37,812 nucleotides of DNA, taken from Massilia sp. Leaf139. Lineage in GTDB: Bacteria; Pseudomonadota; Gammaproteobacteria; Burkholderiales; Burkholderiaceae_D. Shown here piece after piece: positions 30,345 through 37,812 of the stretch. The notes beneath the pieces were generated by a model that saw only the letters and a program-made list of their open reading frames with translations, ran no database searches and was not told the origin of the DNA. Location: assembly GCF_001424165.1 (NCBI RefSeq), contig NZ_LMOJ01000008.1, positions 1-37,812 of the forward strand, in the 5' to 3' direction. Within the stretch, counting starts at the first letter, position 1. Each line of letters opens with the position of its first letter. The position numbers and the translations under genes are program-made.

Positions 30345-31529
30345 ATGAAAAAGAATACTCTCGCAACCATCGCCATCGTCGTGGCGGCCGGTATCGGCGG
30401 CGCCTGGTACATGAACCGCGGCGCCGAAGCGGAAACCGGGCAGGGCGGCCCGGGCGGCCCTGGCGGCAAGGGTGGCGCGATGCCGCCGACCACCGTCAAC
30501 GTGGTCACCCCGCAGCGCCAGAACGTCGGCGTCGACGTCGCCGCCAACGGCACCGTGACGCCGCAGCGCACGGTCGACCTGCGTCCGCAGACCACCAGCA
30601 CGATCCGCCAGGTACACATCAAGGAAGGCCAGTTCGTCAAGGCCGGCCAGCTGCTGTTCTCGCTCGACGACCGCAGCGACCGCGCCAGCGTGGCGCAGGC
30701 CGAAGCCGAAGTGGCGCGCGGCCGTGCGACGCTTGCCGACCTCGAGCGCCAGTACAAGCGCAGCCAGGATCTGGTGGCCCAGAAATTCCTCGCGCAAAGC
30801 GCCGTCGACACCCTGAAAAGCCAGGTCGAAGGCGCGCGCGCCGCCCTGGCCGCCAGCAGCGCCGCCGTGCGCGCCAGCCAGGTCAACGCCAGCTACACCA
30901 CCATCCGCGCACCGATGTCCGGCCGCGTCGGCGCCATCAACGTCTATCCGGGCAGCCTGGTGCAGCCGGCGACCTCGCTCACCACCGTCACCCAGCTCGA
31001 TCCGATCGACGTTGCCTTCACCCTGCCGGAATCGAGCCTCGGTTCGCTGCTGGCCGCCCAGAAAGAGGGCAAGGTCGCGGTGGAAGCGACGACCGGCGGC
31101 GAGGCCAAGCCGGTAACGGGCGAACTCAGCTTCGTCGACAACACGGTCGATCCGACCAGCGGCACCATCCGCGTGAAGGCGCAATTCGGCAACGGCGACG
31201 GCCTTCTGTGGCCGGGACAATACGTGAACACGCGCGTGACCGTGCGCACGATAAAGGACGCCGTGGTGATTCCGCAGAATGCGATTATCATCAACGCCCA
31301 GGGCACCTTCGTCTACGTGGTCGAGAAGGATGGCACCGCGCGCATGGTGCCGATCGCGCGCCAGCATGCATTCGGCCTGAACGCGGCCGTGACCGGCCTG
31401 GTCGGCAACGAGCAGGTCATTACCGAAGGCAAGCAGAACCTGCGTCCGGGCGGCAAGGTGCGCCTCGCTGGCGCCAAGCCACAGGGCGCCCAGGGCGCCC
31501 CGGGGGCGGGAAAGGATAAAGCGGCATGA
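30345..31529 (+). CDS. RND efflux periplasmic adaptor (membrane fusion protein)
   Basis: Protein of 394 residues, typical for HlyD/MdtA-like adaptors. N-terminal membrane anchor (TLATIAIVVAAGIGGAWYM; no lipobox cysteine), a Gly-rich stretch, the first lipoyl half (VHIKEGQFVKAGQLLFSLDD), a coiled-coil hairpin of about 80 residues rich in Ala, Gln and Arg, the second lipoyl half (YTTIRAPMSGRVGAINVYPG), a beta-barrel and a membrane-proximal domain (LWPGQYVNTRVTVRTIKDAV). Adaptors link the inner-membrane pump to an outer-membrane channel. It overlaps the pump gene by four bases (ATGA). No outer-membrane factor gene is next to it, so a TolC-like channel must come from elsewhere. Substrate unknown. 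Confidence 0.93.
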   Translation: MKKNTLATIAIVVAAGIGGAWYMNRGAEAETGQGGPGGPGGKGGAMPPTTVNVVTPQRQNVGVDVAANGTVTPQRTVDLRPQTTSTIRQVHIKEGQFVKAGQLLFSLDDRSDRASVAQAEAEVARGRATLADLERQYKRSQDLVAQKFLAQSAVDTLKSQVEGARAALAASSAAVRASQVNASYTTIRAPMSGRVGAINVYPGSLVQPATSLTTVTQLDPIDVAFTLPESSLGSLLAAQKEGKVAVEATTGGEAKPVTGELSFVDNTVDPTSGTIRVKAQFGNGDGLLWPGQYVNTRVTVRTIKDAVVIPQNAIIINAQGTFVYVVEKDGTARMVPIARQHAFGLNAAVTGLVGNEQVITEGKQNLRPGGKVRLAGAKPQGAQGAPGAGKDKAA

Positions 31530-34500
31530 ATTTGTCCGAACTGTGTATCCGCCGCCCCGTGATGGTGGTGCTGCTGTCGATCAGCCTGGTGCTGGTCGGC
31601 ATCCTGGCCTACATGCACATCCCGGTCGCGGCGCTGCCGAGCTATAACACCCCCGTCATCAACGTCGGCGCCAACCTGCCCGGCGCCAGCCCCGAGACGA
31701 TGGCCTCGTCGGTGGCGCTGCCGCTCGAGAAACAGTTCTCGACGATCGCCGGCATCAAGCTGATCACCTCGACCAGCACCCAGGGCAACACCAACCTGAC
31801 GCTCGAATTCGCCAACGAAATCGACGTCGACAAGGCGGCCGTGGACGTCCAGGCGGCGCTGCTGGCCGCCCAGCGCCAGTTGCCGCAAGAGATGACGGAC
31901 TTGCCGTCCTACCGCAAGGTCAATCCGGCCGACGCCCCGATTCTGTTCATGCACATGACCTCGCCGTCGATGAACTTGTCGGAGTTGAACGACTACGCCG
32001 AGAACATGGTCTCGCCGGCCATCTCGACCCTGCCGGGCATCGCCCAGGTGACGGTGAACGGCGGCAAGCGCTTCGCCGTGCGCGTGCGCGCCCGTTCCGA
32101 CATGATGAACGCGCGCAATATCTCAATGGACGAACTGGCCGCGGCCCTGCGCGCCGCCAATTCCAACGCGCCGCTCGGCGTGCTCGATGGCCCGGCGCAA
32201 ACGCTGACCATCCAGGGCGGCGGCCAGCTGATGAAAGCCGCTGATTTCGCCCAGCTGATCGTCGCCACGCGCGAGGGCTTGCCGGTGCGTCTGTCCGACG
32301 TGGCCCAGGTCGAAGACAGCTACCAGTCGGTGAAAGCCGCCGGCAGCCTGAATGGCGAGCGCTCGATCGTGCTGATGGTGCAGCGCCAGCCGAACGCGAA
32401 CACGGTGGAGGTGGTGGACTCGGTGCGCGCGCTGCTGCCGAAGTTCGAACAGCAACTGCCGGCCTCGATCAAGATCCACCTGGTGAACGACCGCTCGATC
32501 TCGATCCGCGAAGCGATCCACGACGTCAACCTGACCCTGGCCGGCACCATCGTGCTGGTCATCCTGGTGATCTTCCTGTTCCTGCACCGCCTTACCGCCA
32601 CCCTGATTCCGGCGGTCACGGTGCCGATTTCCCTGCTGGGCGCGCTCTCGCTGCTGTATGCCTTCGGCTACAGCCTCGACAACATCTCCCTGCTCGGCAT
32701 TACGCTGGCCGTCGGCCTGGTCGTCGACGATGCCATCGTGGTGCTGGAAAACATCGTGCGCCACATGGAGCTGGGTAAAAAACCTTTCCATGCGGCCCTG
32801 GTCGGCTCGCGCGAGATGGGCTTTACCATCATTTCGATCTCGATCTCGCTGGTGGCGGTATTCATCCCGATCTTCTTCATGCCAGGCGTGATCGGCCTGC
32901 TGTTCCGCGAATTCGCCGTCATCGTCGGCCTGGCCGTGCTGGTCTCGGCGGCCGTCTCGCTGACCCTGGTGCCGATGCTGTGCTCGCGCCTGTTGAAGGG
33001 CGGCGGCCACGTCGAGCCGCACGAGATGTCCTGGATCGGCCGCCGTTTCGAGGCGATGTTCACCAGCGTGCGCAATGCCTATGGCCGCACCCTCGATTCC
33101 GCGCTGCGCCACCGCTTCCTGGTGCTGATGCTGGCCTTCGGCACCCTGGTGCTGACCGCCGTGCTGTACTCGACCATGCCGAAAGGCTTCTTCCCCGAGG
33201 AAGACCTGGGCCAGCTGCGGGTCACCGTCGAAGCGGCCGAGGACACCTCGTCGGCCAAGCTGATGGAACTGCAGGGCAAGGTCGTCGATATCATGCGCGC
33301 CAACAAGCACGTGCAGGACGTGACCTCGTTCACCGGCGGCGGCAACACCGGCCGCATGTTCCTGGTGCTGGTGCCGCGTTCGGAGCGTCCGGCAATGCCG
33401 GCCGTGCTCGACGAGCTGCGCAAGGCGACGCGCGGCATCGCCGGCGTGCAGGTCTACATGTCGCCGGTGCAGAACCTGCAGCTGGGCGGGCGCCAGAGCA
33501 AGAGCCGCTACCAGTACTCGCTGCAAAGCGTCTCCGGCGGCGAGATCGGCGGCTGGGCCGACCAGTTCCTCGAGCGCATGCGCGCCAATCCGATCTTCCG
33601 CGACGTCACCAGCGACTCGCAGAACCGCGGCCTGCAAGCCACGCTCGACATCGACCGCGACAAGGCGGCCCTGCTCGGTGTCGAAATGGCCGACGTGCGC
33701 ACGGTGCTGTACGCCGCCTTCGGCGAGCGCCAGGTCTCGACCATCTACTCGAGCGCGGCCAGCTATTACGTGATCCTGGAAGCGGCCGAAGCCGACCGTT
33801 ATTTCGACGACGCGCTCGGTAAAGTCTCGGTGCGTTCGAACTCGGGTCAATTGGTGAAACTGTCGAGCTTTGCCAGCGTGCGCCGCACGGTCGGCCCGAT
33901 TGCCATCAACCACCAGGGGCAGCTGCAGGCGATTACCCTGTCGTTCAACCTGGCGCCGGACGTGCCGCTGGGCGACGCCACCGCCGCCATCGAACAGATG
34001 GGCCGCGACATGAAGCTGCCGGCTTCCGTCATCACCCAGTACGGCGGCGACGCGGCCGTGTTCCAGGACACGCAATCGAGCCAGCTCATCCTGATCATCA
34101 CGGCGATCGGCGTCATCTACGTGCTGCTCGGCGTGCTGTACGAAAGCTATATCCACCCGCTGACGATTCTGGCCGGCCTGCCGTCGGCGGCGGTCGGGGC
34201 CTTGCTGACGCTGTGGATCTTCAACATGGATCTGACCCTGATCGCGATGATCGGCATCCTGATGCTGATCGGTATCGTGAAAAAGAACGCGATCATGATG
34301 ATCGACTTCGCGCTGGATGCCCAAAGGAATGCGGGCATGAAGCCGGAAGAGGCGATCCGCGAAGCCTGCATCCTGCGCTTCCGTCCGATCCTGATGACGA
34401 CCCTGGCCGCGATGATGGGCGCGCTGCCGATCGCGCTGGGAATCGGCGCCGGCGCCGAGCTGCGCCAGCCGCTCGGCCTCGCCGTGGTGGGCGGCCTGAT

Positions 34501-34690
34501 CTTCTCGCAGGTCATCACGCTCTACATCACCCCGGTCATCTACCTGTATCTCGACAAGTACAGCGGCACCGGCCCGATGACGGACGACGACGTGGCCGCC
34601 GCCGAGGCGGGTCACGCGCATGGCGAGCCCCACGTGCACGCGCCACAGGTGCACGAGCCGGTGAAACACCCGCAGGCACGGGTCGGCTGA
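31526..34690 (+). CDS. RND multidrug efflux pump, HAE-1/MdtB-like
   Basis: Protein of 1054 residues, the normal length for AcrB/MdtB-type pumps. It begins MNLSELCIRRPVMVVLLSIS, has the porter and docking domains, and the proton-relay residues: Asp401-Asp402 in GLVVDDAIVVLENI (TM4) and the Lys pair at 919-920 in GIVKKNAIMMIDF (TM10). These mark hydrophobic/amphiphilic drug exporters rather than heavy-metal (HME) pumps, whose TM4 motif differs. The C-terminal tail is unusual: about 35 residues rich in His, Glu and Pro (HAHGEPHVHAPQVHEPVKHP). Only one pump subunit gene is present, unlike mdtBC. Function as drug or envelope-stress export is inferred from the adjacent two-component genes. Confidence 0.94.
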   Translation: MNLSELCIRRPVMVVLLSISLVLVGILAYMHIPVAALPSYNTPVINVGANLPGASPETMASSVALPLEKQFSTIAGIKLITSTSTQGNTNLTLEFANEIDVDKAAVDVQAALLAAQRQLPQEMTDLPSYRKVNPADAPILFMHMTSPSMNLSELNDYAENMVSPAISTLPGIAQVTVNGGKRFAVRVRARSDMMNARNISMDELAAALRAANSNAPLGVLDGPAQTLTIQGGGQLMKAADFAQLIVATREGLPVRLSDVAQVEDSYQSVKAAGSLNGERSIVLMVQRQPNANTVEVVDSVRALLPKFEQQLPASIKIHLVNDRSISIREAIHDVNLTLAGTIVLVILVIFLFLHRLTATLIPAVTVPISLLGALSLLYAFGYSLDNISLLGITLAVGLVVDDAIVVLENIVRHMELGKKPFHAALVGSREMGFTIISISISLVAVFIPIFFMPGVIGLLFREFAVIVGLAVLVSAAVSLTLVPMLCSRLLKGGGHVEPHEMSWIGRRFEAMFTSVRNAYGRTLDSALRHRFLVLMLAFGTLVLTAVLYSTMPKGFFPEEDLGQLRVTVEAAEDTSSAKLMELQGKVVDIMRANKHVQDVTSFTGGGNTGRMFLVLVPRSERPAMPAVLDELRKATRGIAGVQVYMSPVQNLQLGGRQSKSRYQYSLQSVSGGEIGGWADQFLERMRANPIFRDVTSDSQNRGLQATLDIDRDKAALLGVEMADVRTVLYAAFGERQVSTIYSSAASYYVILEAAEADRYFDDALGKVSVRSNSGQLVKLSSFASVRRTVGPIAINHQGQLQAITLSFNLAPDVPLGDATAAIEQMGRDMKLPASVITQYGGDAAVFQDTQSSQLILIITAIGVIYVLLGVLYESYIHPLTILAGLPSAAVGALLTLWIFNMDLTLIAMIGILMLIGIVKKNAIMMIDFALDAQRNAGMKPEEAIREACILRFRPILMTTLAAMMGALPIALGIGAGAELRQPLGLAVVGGLIFSQVITLYITPVIYLYLDKYSGTGPMTDDDVAAAEAGHAHGEPHVHAPQVHEPVKHPQARVG

Positions 34691-34748
34691 AACATCCTGT
34701 AACAACCGTCAGGACTGCCGACCTGTAAGCTATAGGCGAAACGCGACC

Positions 34749-34783
34749 GTGCGAAGACCACCCAAACGGGGTAGACTTCGCAC
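34749..34783 (+). terminator. Hairpin after the RND pump gene
   Basis: GTGCGAAG (34749-34756) and CTTCGCAC (34776-34783) form a perfect 8-bp stem; the inner part can also pair (CC/GG around AAAC). No T-run. It lies between the pump and the next gene. Confidence 0.45.
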
Positions 34784-34825
34784 TCGGCCGCCTTTCGCCC
34801 ACCCGGCTTACCTGGAAAGTGCTAT

Positions 34826-35737
34826 TTGAACTTGCGTGACCATTCCCATATCTCCGCGGCGCACGGCGATGTCTGCGAACATTGCGGGCAGCCCATGCCC
34901 GGGCAGGGCGTGCCGCAGTATGGCGACCGCAAGACCAACCGCACCGGCCTGATCGCCACGGTGCTGCTGCACCTGCTGCTGGTGGGGCTGTATCTGTTTC
35001 AGCCGGAAAAGACCGAGAAAAAGGCCAGGCCACCCGCCGGCGGCGAAGTCGTCTACCTGACGCCGCTCGCCAAGCCGGCCGAGCCGCCGCCGCAAAAGTC
35101 GGCGCAGCGCACCCCCACGAAACCGACCAACACCCCGCGTCCGCGCCCGACCACGCCGCGCGTCGAGCGCCTGCCCGACACCATCACCATTCCCGACGAG
35201 AAGCCGGTCGAGGTCGCCAAGAAGGAACCGGTGCCGGAAACCAAGCGCGAGGAAATCCTGCCCGAGATGGACATGGCGGAATACATCGCCCGGCGCAAGG
35301 CGGCGCGCGGCGCCACCGATCCGAGCAGCTCGACCGAGGAAAGCGAAGCCGCGCGCGGCACCCGCAATGCGCTGGCGAATATCGCGGCCATCAACAAGCG
35401 CGGCCAGGACGATGCCAACGAAAGCGGCGGCGTGTTCTCGATCTCGAACAAGACCTTCCACAGCATGGACTTGAAGTTCCGCGGCTGGAACCCGAACTTC
35501 AAGCGCCGCTGGCTGACCTCGGTGACGGTGGAGCAGGGCAGCGAACCGGATATCGAGACCGCCGTCGTCAAGAAGATGATCGAGCTGATCCGCCGCGAAA
35601 AGACCGGCGACTTCGAATGGGATTCGCATCGCCTGGGCAAGGTGATCACGATGAGCGCGCGTCCGAGGGACACGGCCGAACTGCAAGCCTTCCTGATGAA
35701 GGAAATGTTCCCGGAGTACAGGCCACCGGCGCGCTGA
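34826..35737 (+). CDS. TonB-like anchored periplasmic protein with N-terminal CxxC
   Basis: Protein of 303 residues with a probable TTG start at 34826 (GGAAAG about eight bases upstream). Residues 1-38 would be cytoplasmic and hold one CEHCGQ pair (Cys17, Cys20). A single membrane helix (residues 41-58) carries T45-x3-H49, the S/TxxxH pattern that TonB uses to couple to ExbB/ExbD. A long Pro/Lys-rich periplasmic spacer follows (GEVVYLTPLAKPAEPPPQ, TPTKPTNTPRPRPTTP), then a folded C-terminal part (FRGWNPNFKRRWLTSVTVEQ, DIETAVVKKMIELIRREK). The end does not show the classical TonB box-binding signature. No exbB/exbD is nearby. Family not recognised beyond the TonB-like plan. Confidence 0.75.
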   Translation: MNLRDHSHISAAHGDVCEHCGQPMPGQGVPQYGDRKTNRTGLIATVLLHLLLVGLYLFQPEKTEKKARPPAGGEVVYLTPLAKPAEPPPQKSAQRTPTKPTNTPRPRPTTPRVERLPDTITIPDEKPVEVAKKEPVPETKREEILPEMDMAEYIARRKAARGATDPSSSTEESEAARGTRNALANIAAINKRGQDDANESGGVFSISNKTFHSMDLKFRGWNPNFKRRWLTSVTVEQGSEPDIETAVVKKMIELIRREKTGDFEWDSHRLGKVITMSARPRDTAELQAFLMKEMFPEYRPPAR

Positions 35738-35757
35738 GCCTGGCGTCATCGCAATGG

Positions 35758-35785
35758 AACGGCCGCAGTGCGGCCGTTTTCTTTT
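35758..35785 (+). terminator. Intrinsic terminator after the TonB-like gene
   Basis: AACGGCCGC (35758-35766) and GCGGCCGTT (35770-35778) with AGT loop, followed by TTCTTTT. Good rho-independent terminator. Confidence 0.8.
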
Positions 35786-35939
35786 CTGCCGCCATCATCT
35801 TCCTGATATTGCCCTGATGCGGCTGCACCTTTGCGGTGCGCCCATGGTCACTGAGTACGGACGAGTTAGGCTTGAATCCAGCTGCCCAGCCGGTTCGAGC
35901 CCACCCCGGGTTACAGGCGGGCATGTTCCGGAGCAACCC

Positions 35940-37655
35940 ATGAGCAAGAAGCTGACTCCCGACTTCGATCCGCACCGCCGCACCGTCCTGACCCGCACCG
36001 GCGCCGCCCTCGCCGCCAGCATGTTGCCAATCGGCCTGTCCTCGGCCCAATCCGTCGACATCATGAAGCACAAGCCGCGCTATCGCCGCCTCAACGCGTC
36101 CGCTTCCAAGGCCGGCGAACGCATGCTCAAAAGTTATGCCAAGGCGGTGCGGGCGATGCTGGCGCTGCCGCCGGAAGACCCGCGCAACTGGTACCGCCAC
36201 GCCATCATCCACACCCTCGACTGCCCCCACGGCAACTGGTGGTTCCTGCCCTGGCACCGCGGCTATCTAGGCTGGTTCGAGGAGATTTGCCGCGAGCTGA
36301 GCGGCAACCCGCAGTTCGCGCTGCCCTATTGGGACTGGACGGCGGAGCAGAAAATTCCCGACGGTATGTTCGACGATGTGCTCGACCCGAACCACAGCGC
36401 CTATATCCCGACCGCCACCGACTTCGACCGCCGCCTGCGCGCGGCGGTCGCCGATTCCGGCTACTGGAACCTGGCCAATGGCGTCTTCGACCGGCGTACG
36501 CAACTCGGCCAACTGCTCGCGCGCAGCGTGCGCTTCGAGCAGGATGTGATGTTCGACATCGTGGCCGATCCGTCCGGCCGCCTGTTCTACGAGCAGCCGG
36601 GCGCGCGCGGGGTGCGCCGCGAGCGGCCCGAGATCAATGCCGCCACCGCCGATTCGGTCTCGAAAGCCACCATCATCGCCGCCCTCAACGCGCCCGATTA
36701 CCCCACCTTTGCCAGCCCCAAAAGTTCGAACCATGCGACGTCCGCCGGCTTCGGCATCCTGGAAGGCAGGCCGCACAATTCCGTGCACCGCTGCGTCGGC
36801 TCGCGCGACTGCAACTTCGTCGAATCGATGGGGTTCATGAGCGACATGCTGTCGCCGGTCGATCCGATCTTCTTCCTGCACCACGCAAACATGGATCGCT
36901 TGTGGGACGTGTGGGAACGTAAGCAGGCGGCGCTCGGGCTGCCGACCCTGCCCGCCGGCGTCGAATTGCGCACCGACCTGCCGGACGCCCAGAAGTCGCC
37001 GGCCGAGCGGGCCACTGATTACTACCGCTGGGCGCGCGAACCCTTCCTGTTCTTTGTCGACAAGGACGGCAAGCCGGCCGCGAAGACAACGAGCGGCGAC
37101 TACGCCGCGATGGCCGCCTTCAACTACGATTACGAGCCCGGTTCCGGCGAAGAGGTGGTGCCGCGCACCAACACCCGTCCGCGCGCGCGCCCGGCCGGCC
37201 CGCGCGTCTTCCCCGGCAAGGTCACCCGCAGGACGATCGCGGACGCGAAGCCGGGCAGCGCCGAGGTGGCGGTGCCGGCGGCCACGCTCGAGCAGGCGGT
37301 GGCATCGGGCGCCACGCTGGTCGCCAACATCACGCTGCACTTCCACGACATGGCGCACGACCCCTTCATGGTGGTGCTGGACGGGCCGGAGGATCTGAGC
37401 ACGGTCGATGCCACCAGCCCGTTCTTCCTGGGCACCATCGTCATGTTCGGCAAGCACAGCCATAGCGGCCCGCTGACCTTCGCGGTGCCGCTGGGCGACA
37501 AGCTGAGCGCGGCCGGCAATGCCCGGCGCGGCGACGCCCCGCTGCGCCTGCGGGTGGCGCCGATGCCCGGGGCTGCGGCGGCGAAGGGACACCACGGCAC
37601 GCATGAGGCCGCGGTCGGGGTGGAACTGGTGGCGGTGAATATCGAAACGTACTGA
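35940..37655 (+). CDS. Tyrosinase / polyphenol oxidase with Tat-type leader
   Basis: Protein of 571 residues. The ATG at 35940 has GGAG before it. The N-terminus (DPHRRTVLTRTGAALAASML, end SSAQS) is a twin-arginine leader, so the copper enzyme is probably exported folded. CuA region: His87/His91, then Cys95-Pro-His97 and His106 in CPHGNWWFLPWHRGYLGWFE. CuB region: HNSVH near residue 280 and DPIFFLHHANMDRLWDVWE with His314-His315. The Cys-x-His pair resembles the thioether-linked Cys-His of fungal enzymes. The C-terminal 170 residues (LHFHDMAHDPFMVVLDG, SPFFLGTIVMFGKHSHSG) look like the shielding domain of plant-type polyphenol oxidases. It oxidises mono- or diphenols to quinones, possibly toward melanin. 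No dedicated copper chaperone is seen. Confidence 0.9.
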   Translation: MSKKLTPDFDPHRRTVLTRTGAALAASMLPIGLSSAQSVDIMKHKPRYRRLNASASKAGERMLKSYAKAVRAMLALPPEDPRNWYRHAIIHTLDCPHGNWWFLPWHRGYLGWFEEICRELSGNPQFALPYWDWTAEQKIPDGMFDDVLDPNHSAYIPTATDFDRRLRAAVADSGYWNLANGVFDRRTQLGQLLARSVRFEQDVMFDIVADPSGRLFYEQPGARGVRRERPEINAATADSVSKATIIAALNAPDYPTFASPKSSNHATSAGFGILEGRPHNSVHRCVGSRDCNFVESMGFMSDMLSPVDPIFFLHHANMDRLWDVWERKQAALGLPTLPAGVELRTDLPDAQKSPAERATDYYRWAREPFLFFVDKDGKPAAKTTSGDYAAMAAFNYDYEPGSGEEVVPRTNTRPRARPAGPRVFPGKVTRRTIADAKPGSAEVAVPAATLEQAVASGATLVANITLHFHDMAHDPFMVVLDGPEDLSTVDATSPFFLGTIVMFGKHSHSGPLTFAVPLGDKLSAAGNARRGDAPLRLRVAPMPGAAAAKGHHGTHEAAVGVELVAVNIETY

Positions 37656-37677
37656 TCGCCGCGATGTTCGCAGGCGT

Positions 37678-37706
37678 AAAAAAACCGTGCCGCGGCACGG
37701 TTTTTT
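37678..37706. terminator. Bidirectional terminator between tyrosinase gene and IS
   Basis: A-run, then CCGTGC-CGCG-GCACGG, then TTTTTT (37701-37706). Perfect palindromic stem 22 bases after the tyrosinase stop; works on both strands. Confidence 0.88.
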
Positions 37707-37708
37707 CA

Positions 37709-37812
37709 TAGACGTAGATACCGTCTTGCCCGTCAAGCCTCACATCGCAAATGTTGGATCGTAAGGCTTGCCGGTGTAGACGACACCGAAGCAAAGATGT
37801 GCCAGTTTGCGC
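37709..37812 (-). mobile_element. End of an IS110/IS1111-type insertion sequence (partial)
   Basis: Contains the transposase 3' end plus about 30 bases of noncoding sequence (on the minus strand GGCTTGACGGGCAAGACGGT then ATCTACG), similar to the ends of IS110-family elements as I remember them. The outer border is approximate; this family lacks long terminal inverted repeats, so it cannot be fixed by eye. Confidence 0.5.
37740..37812 (-). CDS. IS110-family transposase, C-terminal end (partial)
   Basis: The last 23 codons before a TGA at 37742-37740 read RKLAHLCFGVVYTGKPYDPT then FAM. The arrangement (R-K-L-x-H-L-x-F-G-V then G-K-P-Y/F-D) is the usual tail of IS110/IS1111 transposases, DEDD-type enzymes (Transposase_20 domain). 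The start lies outside the window. It faces the tyrosinase gene across a shared terminator. Confidence 0.65.
   Translation of the reverse strand, partial: RKLAHLCFGVVYTGKPYDPTFAM

Noticed and set aside
32123..34705. 860-codon antisense ORF opposite the RND pump
   Set aside because: Very His/Arg/Gln-rich translation, no domains; shadow of the pump gene.
1..37812. CRISPR arrays, rRNA genes, phage genes, replication origin
   Set aside because: No regularly spaced repeats, rRNA-like stretches, phage-type genes or DnaA-box clusters were seen on reading through the window.

Overview
The window reads as chromosomal DNA of a GC-rich betaproteobacterium, most likely an Oxalobacteraceae member close to Massilia. 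This rests on the high GC content, the ribosomal protein sequences and gene order, a DsbD gene after rplQ, and an accessory set (carotenoid ketolase/hydroxylase, tyrosinase, IS110-type transposase) common in that group. The assignment is from recognition only; no database search was possible.

Layout. Positions 1-609 hold the 3' end of tuf and rpsJ. The normal S10 operon is then broken: instead of rplC there are about 10.6 kb of unrelated genes. These are a crtW-crtZ pair for ketolated and hydroxylated carotenoids, a 45-residue membrane microprotein on the minus strand, two unknown membrane proteins, and a compact seven-gene minus-strand operon of the tellurium-resistance (Ter) type. That operon runs TerD, ATP-grasp, phosphoribosyltransferase-TRSP, HAD, PRTase/PELOTA (StiP), CitE-like, TerA. 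A tRNA-Val(GAC) gene follows. Ribosomal genes resume at 11235 with their own strong promoter and run to 25303: rplC-rplD-rplW-rplB-rpsS-rplV-rpsC-rplP-rpmC-rpsQ / rplN-rplX-rplE-rpsN-rpsH-rplF-rplR-rpsE-rpmD-rplO-secY-infA-rpmJ-rpsM-rpsK / rpsD-rpoA-rplQ. Promoter-like sites stand before rplC, rplN and rpsD, and the first two share nearly identical core and discriminator sequence.

After a strong terminator the window turns to envelope functions: dsbD (periplasmic reductant supply), a Spy/CpxP-like periplasmic protein with a His-rich tail divergent from an OmpR-type response regulator and its histidine kinase, an RND efflux pair (adaptor plus inner-membrane pump), a TonB-like anchored protein, and a Tat-type tyrosinase with a plant-like C-terminal domain. 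The last 73 bases are the 3' end of an IS110/IS1111-type transposase gene.

Most notable are the split S10 operon, the Ter operon (a family predicted to make a nucleoside-like metabolite but with little biochemistry), the tRNA-Val with C instead of U at position 33, candidate phase-spaced response-regulator repeats around the two-component genes, and the TonB-like protein with a TxxxH membrane motif. No CRISPR array, rRNA, phage genes or replication origin were seen.
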